Origin: Echinometra lucunter
Taxonomy: Eukaryota; Echinodermata; Echinoidea; Camarodonta; Echinometridae
Length of the DNA stretch: 64,000 nt
NCBI GenBank assembly: GCA_029962745.1
Contig: CM057158.1
Span: 10,427,780 to 10,491,779 of the forward strand
Direction: 5' to 3'
Shown: positions 47,294-58,651 of the stretch, piece by piece
Layout of the letters: each line of letters begins with the position of its first letter
Position numbering within the stretch: position 1 is the stretch's first letter
Program-made: the position numbers and the translations under genes
The notes under the pieces: model-generated
What the model was told of the DNA's origin: nothing
The model's input: the letters and a program-made list of their open reading frames with translations, nothing else
The model's database searches: none

Positions 47294-47369
47294 TGTAAAT
47301 AGGACAAAATATTTCTGATTTGATTCTCCAACACAATTATTGACCCACGGACAATGATGATCCATTTTT
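47294..47369 (-). CDS. zdhhc3/7-like: DHHC palmitoyltransferase (ZDHHC3/7-like), DHHC-motif exon
   Basis: On the - strand, acceptor CTATCCAACAG precedes A AAA ATG GAT, and the donor is ACA before GTGAGT. The 25 full codons read [20 protein letters not shown], then FVLFT. This contains the catalytic Asp-His-His-Cys, the invariant PWVNNCVG and the F of the family pattern. The Cys of DHHC carries the acyl intermediate. The single A completes the codon left open by the exon at 52917-53062, giving CIKKMDHHC, close to CIRKMDHHC of ZDHHC3. It leaves in phase 0. Confidence 0.95.
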
Positions 47370-47602
47370 CTGTTGGATAGACATAAACGTGAGGAAAAAA
47401 GATACAGGATAGTTAGCTGAAAAGTAAGAACAACTGATAAAAACACAGATATCTTTCCTGCTTTTACATTAAGAGATGGCACATGCAATATGTTAACTGG
47501 TGCAAAACAGCTAACACATTACTTGATGAAGTCATTCCATTACCCTGAAATGCAAGCTCAGAAGAGAGATAAGCAAAATAACAATATCACCTTCACTTGA
47601 AC

Positions 47603-47625
47603 CCCCCCCCCCCCCCCCCCCCCCC
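47603..47625. repeat. Poly-C run
   Basis: An uninterrupted run of 23 C, 234 bp outside the DHHC exon on its 5' (intron) side. Confidence 0.95.
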
Positions 47626-47629
47626 GGTT

Positions 47630-48376
47630 CTTGAAAAAAATTAAAAATAAATGATGAATACATTCTGTGCATTCCTGAAAGATGTTGAGCTTCAAGATTG
47701 AAACAAGAATCTTCTTCCACAAATGTAATTCTATTTAACAATAAGAATGGGGTGGAAACACTGACATTTGTACTTTAAAGGAATAAACCTATATTTCACT
47801 TTCATTTTTAAAAATGTCTCTATTTTCATCCCTGTATATATGCTTAAGTAAACAACATCTGACAAGATGGATGCATTTCATGATTTACTTTCTGAAACAG
47901 AAACTCTGCAGAATTGTTTCAGAGGGAATCAGAAATGATTCCAAATTTGATTCATGCTCCCTTTCCTCATTCTTTCCGATGCATTCAAAATCAGAGGAAA
48001 GAGCATTTCAATCACTATCATGTTCCAATATAAATCTAATTCATCAGCATCATATTTCGTATTCAATGTGACTTCGTTCCTGTAATTTGGAAAGTTTGTA
48101 AAGGGCATGCATGGAAACGGTGCATTCCAATAGAAACTTAGAAATCACACTTGGTTTTAAACAAAGGCAATGAGGATTGAGCAAAGATATTGAAGGTCAC
48201 AATTCATTAGTATTAAGTTAATTAAGTACAATAATTTAAACATTTTCTGCTGACAGATTTCTACTCACAGATTTCTACTGTTGACAGAAAGAATTCAAGG
48301 AATAGGATTCCATAAAAAAAAAAGCTGGAAGAATAATCTTCTCTTTGTAATGGCTACAATGATTCTTTCACTGTTA
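47630..48376. other. Intron sequence of the DHHC gene
   Basis: Nothing recognised apart from two adjacent CAGATTTCTACT blocks near 48255-48280. Confidence 0.35.
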
Positions 48377-48791
48377 AGCCTGCCGCACACAAGTATATAA
48401 TCCGACTGTGAACCGATTTTCGAACAAATGGTATTTAGCATTAAATATGAAAGTTTAAACCAGTATGATTGTCTTATTTGAAGTTCAGAATAATGGCAGG
48501 AATACCAAAATAGAAATTTTGGTTAACTGCAAGCCTTGTGGTTGCAGTAAAGGCCTAATCGGCTTCATATCGTAGCTGATCGCAAGATTGCTATGACATC
48601 ACTACGATTCAGAATTAAGTTTGCTTTTCCTACAGCGAGGCTCGCAAGAGCCCAGAAATTCGATTTCATTATTCATACGACTATTGGGAACTTAGATCAC
48701 TAAGATTTCACATGTTTGAACGTTCATATTAAATGCTATAAAAAAATTTCCAAAACGGATTGCAGATGGATCATATAGAGTACAGTGGGCT
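48377..48791 (+). mobile_element. MITE, TWA-flanked family, copy C
   Basis: It starts AGCCTGCCGCACACAAGTAT and ends ATAGAGTACAGTGGGCT, with TTA on both sides (48374-48376 and 48792-48794). Length is 415 bp. Interior as copies A and B. It lies about 1.2 kb from copy B in the same orientation. Confidence 0.75.
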
Positions 48792-48794
48792 TTA

Positions 48795-49721
48795 CATTCT
48801 TGGAACAAGATTTTAAATGAAAAGTGCAAAAAATACTGCAAATTCCATTTATAAAAGAAAAGACATCAGAAAAATGCAAAAGTTTCACAGACATCACCTT
48901 GCTTATTTCACATTCTGCAACTTCTTCCCTTTAAAGTGTTTGTTTTAGCAATTTTGAGGTAAGTAGAGCAAATTGTGTTTAATGACTGTCATAGAAAGAA
49001 AGGATGCCGTCATCAGTTACAGTGGATCACTGACATGGTTGTAAGAGTGACATCAAGCCTGAAGGCTACATGCACCTATTCCTTGGCACCAATTCTTAGT
49101 ATGGGGGTGGCTTGGTGTCCTACTTCTCTGACAAGTTAATTCTAAACATAAAGAATTTGGCTCTGACTAATGACACTATGTTACAGAAAAATAATCATTA
49201 AAACAAATATTTAAAGAAGCTTGGTAAGACAATATTCAAATTAATCAAAGATCATGTATCATTTGCAGTTTAACATGACATAAAAATGAGCTTAAGGCAT
49301 AATATTCATCTCACATTTGAATGCATGTAATGGCTATCATGGTCTGGAGTGAAGGCTACGCAAAATACAAATGTGAAAAACCTGGTACAACGTACATGTG
49401 GTCCACTATGCCAACGAAGTAGGCAAATGTAGCTATTATGGTAATATATCATCAGGAATACTCTGTGGACGCTTTGGTAAGGAGAAGCTCTTAGATCATA
49501 AAAGAACACTCATATTGCTTTGAGATGAACATCATGGTAATTCAAGGTTATACCTTTCTGCTCAGAGTCCACTCACTGTTAAAGAAATCTCCTGTGGTTG
49601 AAATTCGATTAATTTTCTTACAGCTTCAGATTTTAACCATTTCTTAAAAACGGAATTTAACCTTAGGAATTATCATGAAGGCAAGTTCACTTGAGCTCTT
49701 TTATCCCACATATGTAGGTGA
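48795..49721. other. Intron sequence of the DHHC gene
   Basis: AT-rich sequence, no exon or repeat recognised. Confidence 0.35.
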
Positions 49722-50165
49722 TGTTCATTATTCCAAAGGTTTGTTATTCCGAAACATGCAAATTGCATATACCTAGATGTAGTCCGAAAATGAAAAAGGG
49801 TTCGTTAATCCTAACATTTGTGGTGTTATTCCTAAGGTTCATTAGTTCGAAAATAAAATAAGGATCGTAATTCCAAAAGTGTGTTAATCTGAAAATGAAA
49901 TAAGGTTCATTATTCCAAAGGTTTGTTAATCCAAAAATGAAATAGGGTTCATTATTCCGAAGGCTTGATAGTCCGAAAATGAAATAAGGTTCGTTAGTCC
50001 GAAAATAACTAATGAAATAAAGAACCTTATTTCATTTTCGGACTGACGAACCTTAGGAATAACAAACCTTTTTTAATTTTTGGTCTAACAAACCTTTGGA
50101 ATAAACAAACCTTCAGAATAAACAAACCTTGGGAATAAACGAACCTTTGGAATAACGAAGTGTAA
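49722..50165. repeat. Palindromic array of TTCGTTATTCCGAA-type units
   Basis: The first part repeats variants of GGTTCATTATTCCAAAGG and GTCCGAAAATGAAATAAGG about every 35-45 bp. From about 50010 the same text runs inverted (TTATTTCATTTTCGGACT, then AACAAACCTTTGGAATAA repeats). The whole is a large imperfect palindrome. Confidence 0.75.
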
Positions 50166-50739
50166 CCCATATGTCAATGATGTCAATGATCTAATAGCTC
50201 TACTACAAGCTTGGATCAGACAGGATATCAAGGTAGAAGATATTTTATGTGAATTCATGTTCACAAAGCCATAACACAATTTCATGCTTCAGGACAGATT
50301 TTGCATGTGGTGGGATGTGGCCATGAATCAAGTCACTGGTAATTGTTCAATCTTTCATTCTGAAAAGCAATTTTGTTCTCAATTAAATCTTCTCACGGCA
50401 GCTGTACTGCATGATTAGTGATTACATAATTTTATTGATTGTATAATTACTTAATTCTTCATTTTGAGTTGGGTGATAATAGGGTCAAAGTGTACTAAAA
50501 AACACAGGCCCAAATTTATTTTAAACCACAATTTAAACTTTAATAAGTACAGTATGAACGTCTTCTCTCATCCAAAGGGCAGGCAGTAATATGCTATAAT
50601 GTATATGCTTACGGTGTATTTAGACTTCATTCAGCTCTAGTTTAGTTTAGACCATGATTTAGAGTAAAACTCTGTTACGACTTCGAGGCCAAAAAGTGTT
50701 TCAAACTATTACAGCATTATCCTGATCAACAAGTGACAT
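50166..50739. other. Intron sequence of the DHHC gene
   Basis: Nothing recognised. Confidence 0.3.
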
Positions 50740-51520
50740 TTTTTTTTCATAACTAAACCTAAGGATCCCTGGAAATAGGAATGTAGATTCATTTATGCTA
50801 CTGTCTTGAAAAAGATCTGGAAAGTAGGAAACATTTCTGGATAAACATACTTTATGACTATCTATTAAAGGTGGCAGTATACTTAAAGACTGTATATACA
50901 TCATAACTATTGCCCACAGAAGAAAACAAACCTTACTAAACAGGCTTTAATATTCAGTTTTATCGACTTTAGATGGAACTACATCACGCTACATCCACTT
51001 CACGCTATCAAGTAAAGATGGAAACATATCTGGCTGAACACACTTCATAATGATTGACCAATGACAGAAACACATCCCTCAAAACAGGCTCCAACAATAT
51101 CGACTGAAATGGAAACATATCTGGCTAAACACACTCCCTGATTTACTAAAGGTTGGCAACAACAGTCAAATATGACTGACTGCCGATACCATACAACGAA
51201 AGAAGAAGAAGAAGAAGCTAAACACACTCCCTGATTTACTACAGGTTAAAACATATAGATGTTTCTTACATGTAAGTTAAGTGCACTGAAATGTACTACA
51301 TGTATGTAATAAAATATAAATGTACATGTAACATATTACTATGATTATCATGATACAGGAATACTTAGTCGATGACTAGCTACTAAAGATGGAAACCCAT
51401 CTGACAAAACAGGTTTCAAAACTATCGACTATAGATGGAAATAAATCTGGCTACGTCCACTTGATGGCTATCAAGTACAGGTGGAAACATATCTGGGCTA
51501 GGCACACTCCATGTCTATTA
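50740..51520. repeat. Degenerate tandem repeat, GGAAACATATCTGG-type
   Basis: Blocks GGAAACAT(A/T)TCTGG followed by (C)TAAACACACT(C/T) and a TATCAAGTA or TTACTAAAG element recur near 50820, 51018, 51110, 51212, 51388, 51438 and 51483. Spacing is irregular and copies are diverged; a short AGAAGA run sits inside. Confidence 0.6.
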
Positions 51521-52141
51521 GAGTTTGAGGGTTGGGTTTCCAAAGGCTTTCAGAGTCAGGGATCTGCCCAAGCTACTGCCAATGATGGATTGATTGTCAA
51601 TAAGTGACCAGGTATAAAACTATTTGAAGAAGTGTAGTATACATGTACAACAAAAGATGGAACAGTGTAAAAGTGTGCACAATGTGTATGAAAGAAAGAT
51701 GAAACATCATTACTAAGGGGAGATTGAGTCATCTTTCAGTATATCGCTCTCTGAGTAAATTCATGAAAGTTGTAATTCAGCCGATCTTAGTTCATGTAGT
51801 GCAGATTTATCTACAGTAAGTTTTGGTGTTTGATTTATAATATTGACTTCATCACTCTTCGAGTGTTTTGTCATCTTATGTGTACACTCCATGCAATGTT
51901 GTATTCTTTTGTGGACATTGAGAATAGTTCATCTACAGGACATCCTTTTCTTTCCAAATATCCCAGTATATCTTGTACAATCATAAAAACATGAGGCCTT
52001 GGATCATCGATTTTTAAATAGAAACGAGCATGGCCAGCGCTCAGTAGAATCCAGAAATGACAAACTTTTCAACAGAATTGATACAAATCTATGGAAAACA
52101 GAAAACTCAAGAAGTAGACAATAAATTACATTATGAAGTAT

Positions 52142-52296
52142 GACCCCTTGTACACCAAGTGGCCGGGGCCAGGCCCCGCAATTTTGACTACCTCCAGAGC
52201 TGGGCCGAAATTGGCCCCGCATTTGGCACCGCATTTGATTTTTGAGCTTTTACACCAAGGCCGGGCTGCGACCCAAGGCTTGGTGTAAAAGGGGTC
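52142..52296. mobile_element. GC-rich MITE with GACCCCTT(G/T)TACACCAAG ends
   Basis: The left end GACCCCTTGTACACCAAG and the right end, inverted, GACCCCTTTTACACCAAG match at 17 of 18 positions. GGCCGGGGCC and GGCCCCG motifs fill the 155-bp interior. No clear target duplication. Confidence 0.75.
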
Positions 52297-52916
52297 TGTG
52301 ACATCAGGGTCCTGTAGTACAAAACTTGCAAGCAACTGGGAAAAAAAAAAATTGATGGCCCCATCTTTCTTTAATCACGTGACATTGGAATATGATTAGA
52401 AGAGAGGTTTCATTTGAGTCAATGGATGTTATATCAATTAGGAGGTTTCATGTTAAAGAGTTCCTCAATGTGCCCTTTATTCTCAGCATAAAGAAGCAAT
52501 AGACTGAAATTAAACTATTTTGCTTTTTGAAAAGTGATAGCAAACTGCCTTAAAACTCATTTCATGTAACACTGGCAATTTATGGAATATGTAGCAACAT
52601 GAAGGCATGTTGGTAAATCTCAGCATGAAAATTTCTCGAAATTAGAATATTCCAGTTTTAGAATCATCTCTGAAGAGTAGTTTCTGTTGGTCTTAACTGC
52701 TGGAGCCAAACTATGACTATTTGAGTTTTTCATTTTAATGCTCTCTCTTCTTAGTTTTTCTTTGTTTTTCTTTTTGTTTTGTTTTGGGTTTTTTTGAAGG
52801 AAGAGAGTGATTAAGGTCATTAAATTTCTGGTTTGGCATTTCAATGAAACTAATCTTCATTGGCTTACATGTACAAATAAAAACACATTTACCCAAGCTA
52901 ATAAGAGGCGACTTAC
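52297..52916. other. Intron sequence 3' of the first readable DHHC exon
   Basis: AT-rich, with T-rich tracts near 52750-52795. No exon is recognised. Confidence 0.35.
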
Positions 52917-53062
52917 TTGATACATCGTTGACATATGCTACAATGATGCGCCCTCTCAGGTTTGATACTGATACACTTTGGACACCTGTAGACGACCTGG
53001 CCGACCTTTAACCCTAGTGTGCTGAGGTGCTCTTTGGTTGCATTGCCCAGGGGTACTGCACC
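52917..53062 (-). CDS. zdhhc3/7-like: DHHC palmitoyltransferase (ZDHHC3/7-like), first cysteine-rich-domain exon
   Basis: On the - strand, acceptor ATCTTTAG precedes GGT GCA GTA CCC and the donor is ATC AA before GTAAGT. The 146 bases encode [20 protein letters not shown], then [20 protein letters not shown], then CSICQRCI. This is the DHHC cysteine-rich domain: C-x2-C, K-P-x2-R-x2-HC-x2-C-x2-C zinc ligands, and the GAVP-GNATKE lead typical of ZDHHC3/7. It leaves in phase 2 and joins 47369-47294 cleanly. The first two membrane helices and the start codon must be encoded beyond 53062, and I see no exon for them up to 64000. Confidence 0.95.
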
Positions 53063-55369
53063 CTAAAGATTAACAGAAGAGGAAGGTTAAAAACATGATT
53101 AGCTAACAATATCTTTCCTACATTTTTTAAAATTTTTAATATTACACAGTGAGACCTGCATTTGTATGCAGGTTTTACTGAAGTGACAACAAATGCAGAG
53201 AATATCAAATCAGTAAAAATCTACAGGTTCTATATTTTGTCTTTATCCACACCCAGCCTCCTCCAGCAGAATCTATCTTTAAACTTTTTCAGCTCCCAGT
53301 GATCACTCTATCCACTGCAGTTCTGGACCCAAACACATCTAAACCAGAGGTCACTGATATAACAAATGAAGGAAAGATGCAATTACTGAGATAATGAATA
53401 CTGAAATCGGTTAACAAAGAAATGGAAACAAGTAAATTTTTCCTAGATAAATCATGACAAGGGAGCTTCAGTTATTCTGTGTTGAGTACTTCTTTACAAA
53501 ACCGACTTGACCTTTCAGGGTAACTTTCAAGTCATTCTCCAATTCGCTTCTTACCAATGGCATGACCTACTTTGGAGTTTTGCTCCAAGAACCGCAAACA
53601 TATCGAATCTAGGACACAGCACCTCCTGCACTTTTCCATCTTATAGAAGCTCTGTCCAAGATAGATTATACAACCATCAGCATCCCCCCCCCCTTTGCTG
53701 ATAGAGCAATTGAATTTCATCTCCGCAGATGTTCAACCAAGGCGTACCACCGTCTGGGGTGAAAAATCTAGTCTGACGTTCGATGTCTGGATATACATCC
53801 TTCCTGCACTGATATGAAAAAACCTTGCACAACAGTGTTCAAGCCATTTCAAAGAATCCAATCTGACTTTTGATGTCTAGATATATGTCCCTCTTGCCCT
53901 CAAATGAGAGCGGCTTTCAAATGTCACAACGTTCTTTGAACCCCCAGTTTAGCTCTTGTCATAAGCACTGACCTTTTGTGTGTGTTTTTTTATATAGTGC
54001 TGTTTTCAAAAGGATACCTAACCAGCAATCTTCTGTTTTATTAGCAATTCACTACCTTCAATGTACTTTTGAGAATTGTATTAAAAGATTATGAAGGGCC
54101 CTTTTTTCTTATTTTAAAAGATTATTATGGCAACAAGGGAGTGCACTTCTCTCCAAGTCAAACATGATTATTTTTTTCTTTTTGTTAGTTGAAGACTTAC
54201 TGAGTCAAACATTTATCTAAACCTCTCTATGCAATCTCTGATCTCAGCATTTTTTTCTTCTCATTGACTGTTTTCAACATATATGTACACGTAAATTGTC
54301 TAGAAAGTTGAATTATAATTGATCCCTATTACCTTCAATATCAACGGATTACTGTAGCTCTGGTATATCTGTCACTGCTGTTCAGCAACACAAGACTCTA
54401 TATCATGAAGACTTTATACAACTGGTCCAAATATCAATATGTTAGATGTTGATTTTGGTTTTGTTCCTGATGAATTCAATGAACATCATTTCCTGGATGA
54501 TGCCTTCTCTCATCGTTTTCTTTTCATTCTATTTGAAAGAGGGGAAAATAATTTAATTTTTTGTCACTAATTCAATTGATGAAGAAGGTACATATTCAAG
54601 ATTACACCCCAAAAAAATTTGTCTTAACTGAGTCTTCACTGAATCTTTACCATGTTTAGAAAATGACCTTTCATAATTCCTACCTTTGTTTCTGCTGCCT
54701 ACACACTTTTACTTCTGGATGAAAGAGCTTTAATGTTCTCCCATTTGGAAGAGGGAACAAATATTCCTTCTCTCTGGGAACACATTTCTTCCTAATTATC
54801 TTCAGTGCAAGAATCCTGGACTGAAGACTTGACATTTAACATACATGTATCAACCAGAAAACAGTGCTCTGATCAAATACGCAGTATTATTCACAACCAA
54901 AATGTCAAGTGTGTATTATGCATTTCATATATTCACATCACAATCCTGATCACTGACCACTCCTCTACAAATAAAATGTAGCTAAGTAATTGACCTTTAT
55001 GAAATCTGTCCCTCCGGAAAATAAAACAGTAGTAATACAGTCAATAAAACTTGCAGATAAATTTCATCAATAAACTACAGGGTATCTGCACTTTTAGGAA
55101 TCAAATTCTGATTGGGCTACTCAGAATTTTGGACTATTTGCTGAAAACCAAATCTCACCGCTAATACCCACACATTACTAGCACACATTATGTGAATTAT
55201 GTTAACTGCACTAGAAATGCCAATTGTGTTCAGAATATTTTTTGCCCTCCTTGTAAAATGGCAGATGGGTTTAAGATTCCATCAAGTAGTTCATTTTATT
55301 AACCATAAAAATAACCATAATGCACCAGAAGTCACACCGTTTTAGATATATATATACCTGTGATTCTTT
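53063..55369. other. Upstream intron of the DHHC gene
   Basis: AT-rich. Two diverged direct copies of an ATC(T/C)A(G/A)TCTGAC block followed by GATGTCT(G/A)GATATA lie near 53766 and 53859. No exon encoding the N-terminal membrane helices is seen. Confidence 0.4.
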
Positions 55370-55588
55370 GTTGGAAAAACATTGTTTTTCTTTGTTGTTG
55401 TTTGTTTGGTTTTGTAAATTCTTATTTGTATTATCATGTATTGACTTGTATTATACTTGTTTGTTTATTCACATGTATATTTAAATGTTCCATACGGACA
55501 ATGCTGAAAAACAGGCTTGATAGCAGATAGCATGTTTTTTATCTCTACCATATTCAAATCAATAAAGTGAAACTGAAACTGAAACAGT
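55370..55588 (+). mobile_element. 3' end of a probable non-LTR retrotransposon
   Basis: GCTGAAAAACAGGCTTGATA, TAGCAGATAGCATG and CCATATTCAAATCAATAAAG are followed by three GAAACT-type repeats at the very end. A hexamer tail after a short stem is typical of CR1/L2-type LINE 3' ends. No reverse transcriptase remains in the window. Confidence 0.5.
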
Positions 55589-56508
55589 AAGTCGATACTC
55601 TTGGTTGACACATTAGTAGTTGAAAGTTACACCTGTAGCAACATCAGCAGCAGTGGTAATAGCAGTGGTAGTTATAAAAGTCTTGCTAATTGCATTCGTA
55701 GCTGCAGTTAATAAAGACTGTAAGCGTCTCCATGTTTGGATTCTTTTTTGTTTTTTGTTTTTTTATTTTTTTATTTTTTATTTTACCTATCCTTTTACAA
55801 CTCAAAATAAAACAAAAATCAGCAACCAAACTCACCATAATGTTTGGCATTCACCAAAGGAAAACAAAATGCAATACTACCCTCCAAATTAACCCTTATC
55901 TCTGAAGCTCCAAATAATCCAAGCATCACAGCACAGATGTCAGGTGTACCATTCAAACCAAACACCAGGCCAGACCCAGTCAATACACGCACACCAGCAG
56001 GGATGTTTAATTAGTCCTTCCTCATTAACATTCCTACCACAACTCTATGCAGTAAGCAACAATGTCTTCAAGCTTCCATGACTCTGATTATAAGCATCAC
56101 AGTCACCTTGGATTAATCAACTTCCATTTTGCATTTTCATAAACCAAGTACACTTTCATCGATTTAAACTGATTAATTCTTTTCCAGATGAAAGGTCTGC
56201 TATTTCTTTGAATTTCTTATTTTCTCTCTGGGCTTTGCTCTATGAATTCATCATCTTCTTCTTCATCATGGTAAGCCCACATCTTTCACTTAAACTGAAG
56301 ATTATTGTAAAAAATAGTAGAATAAATGTCATGTGAATAAATCTCTTTTCGCACTGATGATGTTTATTAACCGAGGGTAGCCATGCACATCAGTATTACT
56401 ACTGCCCTTCCTGCGACCCATCGATAATTATTACCCTGCATTGTCAGGTCCCCATCAAGTGGGGCATATGAGGGTGAAACACATCATCCAAGGATATATA
56501 AAGCACCA
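55589..56508. other. Upstream intron of the DHHC gene
   Basis: T-rich tract near 55742-55785, otherwise nothing recognised. Confidence 0.3.
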
Positions 56509-56577
56509 TGCAAGGATCGAACTCAGGACCTTTCGTATGAGAGACATAGCCTTAATCCCAATACCGCGGTACTCCCA
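56509..56577 (-). mobile_element. tRNA-derived SINE-like sequence
   Basis: On the - strand, TACCGCGGTATTGGGATTAAGGC looks like a tRNA D-arm/A-box region in pieces (CGCGGT, TTAAGGC). About 30 bp later GAGTTCGATCCTTGC is a good B box (GTTCGANNC). The spacing is that of a tRNA head, but the acceptor stem is not convincing, so a SINE is more likely than a tRNA gene. Confidence 0.55.
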
Positions 56578-57002
56578 CAGTACTCCCAGTTAATATCAAT
56601 GAAAACCAATAAAAACTACATTTAAAAAACCTGTTTTTATATAATCTCCAGAGAATCAAGGCCCATATGCTCTTGCAATAGAAGTAGCAAGACATAGCCA
56701 GAATTGAGAATGGATGTCCATTTATGTACCCCACAAATCTTCTTATCTGTGATCAGAGTGTATAATTTATTTTTTTTATTAATCTTCATCATTTTATGAT
56801 TAGTAAGAACTACGGATGTTATCATGTACATATGAGTTTTGGAAGTCAGCTACTGAAAACATGGGTGGCATTTAGAGCATCAGAGCATGACAGGGGAGAA
56901 AACTGTGAATTTTTCTTCTTCTTCCTCTTTTCATTGTTATTGTTAAATATCCAGTTCTTGGAGAGCTAACCATTTGATTTATTTGACTTGTGCTCTCCTC
57001 TT

Positions 57003-57042
57003 TAAAATGAATAATTTTTTTTTTTTTTGGGGGGGGGGTGGG
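57003..57042. repeat. Poly-T/poly-G run
   Basis: A T run is followed directly by a run of 9 G. Confidence 0.9.
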
Positions 57043-57144
57043 AGTGAGCTTATCAAATTGTCAGCACCTTTTGAGACCTTCCCATCTCCCTGACTAAAAG
57101 CCAGTTCAATGTAAATATATGACCAAGACCCTTTTAAATCCTTA

Positions 57145-57626
57145 AAGTGATTACACAATGGTAAATTTTTTTTTGATATATGATCGAGAATAGAATTCTA
57201 AGAAAAATTACATTAAAAATATCATGATTTTTCAATCGAAATGAATGCATTTTGGCTAATTTTCTTATAAAAATTCAAGAGCTGACCAAAAAATATGAGT
57301 ATGAGGTATGACGTAAAAGTGGGTACCCAGCTTCGCGCATTGCAGTTGTGCTGCGCGCTAGACTGTACAATATGTATTATACCTTGCCACATTTGGCTAG
57401 AAGTGCGCAACAAAGTACCCACTTTGACGTCATTTTGACGTCAAAGTTGGTACCCAGTTGAAACTGGGTCACAGCTGAGGGGTCAAAAATATCCTGAAAT
57501 ATTACCACATTTGGGGGTTTCCTTGGCAATACGATTTAAAAAAAAAATTTAGGCAGATGATTTTCTGCTAATAAAATCATGCTCTTTTAAATGAGCTAAC
57601 ATTGTTTCAGCATTGGGTACCCCCTT
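57145..57626. mobile_element. MITE with TA flanks, copy E
   Basis: It starts AAGTGATTACACAATGG and ends, inverted, AAGGGGGTACCCAATGC, flanked by TA. The sequence is the same as 43238-43697 with small indels, in the same orientation. The relatively GC-rich core CTGCGCGCTAGACTGTACAA is conserved. Length is 482 bp. Confidence 0.65.
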
Positions 57627-58456
57627 TAATGATCCGGAGGAGTGATTCATCTTGGCACCTCTCCAAAAGCACTAGGTGTGTGATCAACCTTGACCAATAC
57701 AAGTTGTTAACCCACTGAGCATGATCTGATTTTGGTATAACACGTATTTTCCATAGACCCAAGCCTGAGTTATCTCAAGCATAGTACAGAGTATTCAACG
57801 GGGTATTTAGAATAGCAGAGTTGACCAAATTAGACTGTTCACTTTTCCATGCAAAGGTAGAGAACAAAACAGTAGGAATATGTGTTTCTCTCATTGCATG
57901 GCCAAAATGAAATGCTTATTATATCGAATACAAAATGTAATATTCAATATTTGTTTTAAAAACAGATGAGAAAAAAATAACAATAACAATAATTAACTCA
58001 AACCTTTTGAAATTTTGTAATCATCTTCTTTGTTACTATGACTGTTACAACACATTTAGATAAAATACTTCTTCCTCATCATCTAGAGTTTCCTCCTATT
58101 TTTCTTCTTATGTATCAAAGGGCACCTGCACTACTTCATTTAGTGCTTTTCAGGACTTTTCAAAACAATGCCACCACTGCTGACGCACTACAATAACATT
58201 ACAAACATTTAATCAAATGTCGCCCACTCAGGCGACTTGAATCTGTGCCACTGCAAGAAGTCACTAACCCTTGTTACCCGATCCCTTCTGCGTCCAAGCC
58301 AATGAACTATTAAAGTGGAGAGAAAATGGCAAAGATTGAAGAGCACTGCCAAGACGTTCACATCTAAGGTAGATGACAAACAGGGTACTCATATCTATCT
58401 ATAAAGCTATCTAATGTACTAATGTGAAGAAGTTAAAATCACTCTTATAGGAGTCA
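57627..58456. other. Upstream intron of the DHHC gene
   Basis: AT-rich sequence, nothing recognised. Confidence 0.3.
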
Positions 58457-58651
58457 TTTTAAGATCACTTCCACTGGAGTGGAATTAACTCCAAAATATA
58501 GTGGAATTCACTATAAACTAAAGTGGAATTCACTCCAAAATATAGTGGAATCCACTCCAAACTATAGTGGAATTTACTCTAAAATATAGTGGAATTCAAT
58601 CCAAAATATAGTGGAATTCACTCCAAACTATAGTGGAATCTACTTCAAATC
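58457..58651. repeat. 23- to 24-bp tandem repeat, about eight copies
   Basis: The unit ATAGTGGAATTCACTCCAAA (plus A/CT) repeats in tandem with point changes. GTGGAATTCACT is palindromic in most units. Confidence 0.85.

Noticed and set aside
47258..47488. 76-codon continuous frame around the DHHC motif as a complete small protein
   Set aside because: The family homology is limited to 47294-47369, between a canonical acceptor and donor. The rest is intron.
49722..50165. CRISPR-like array
   Set aside because: The repeats vary, spacers are not unique, the orientation flips midway, and the host is an animal genome.
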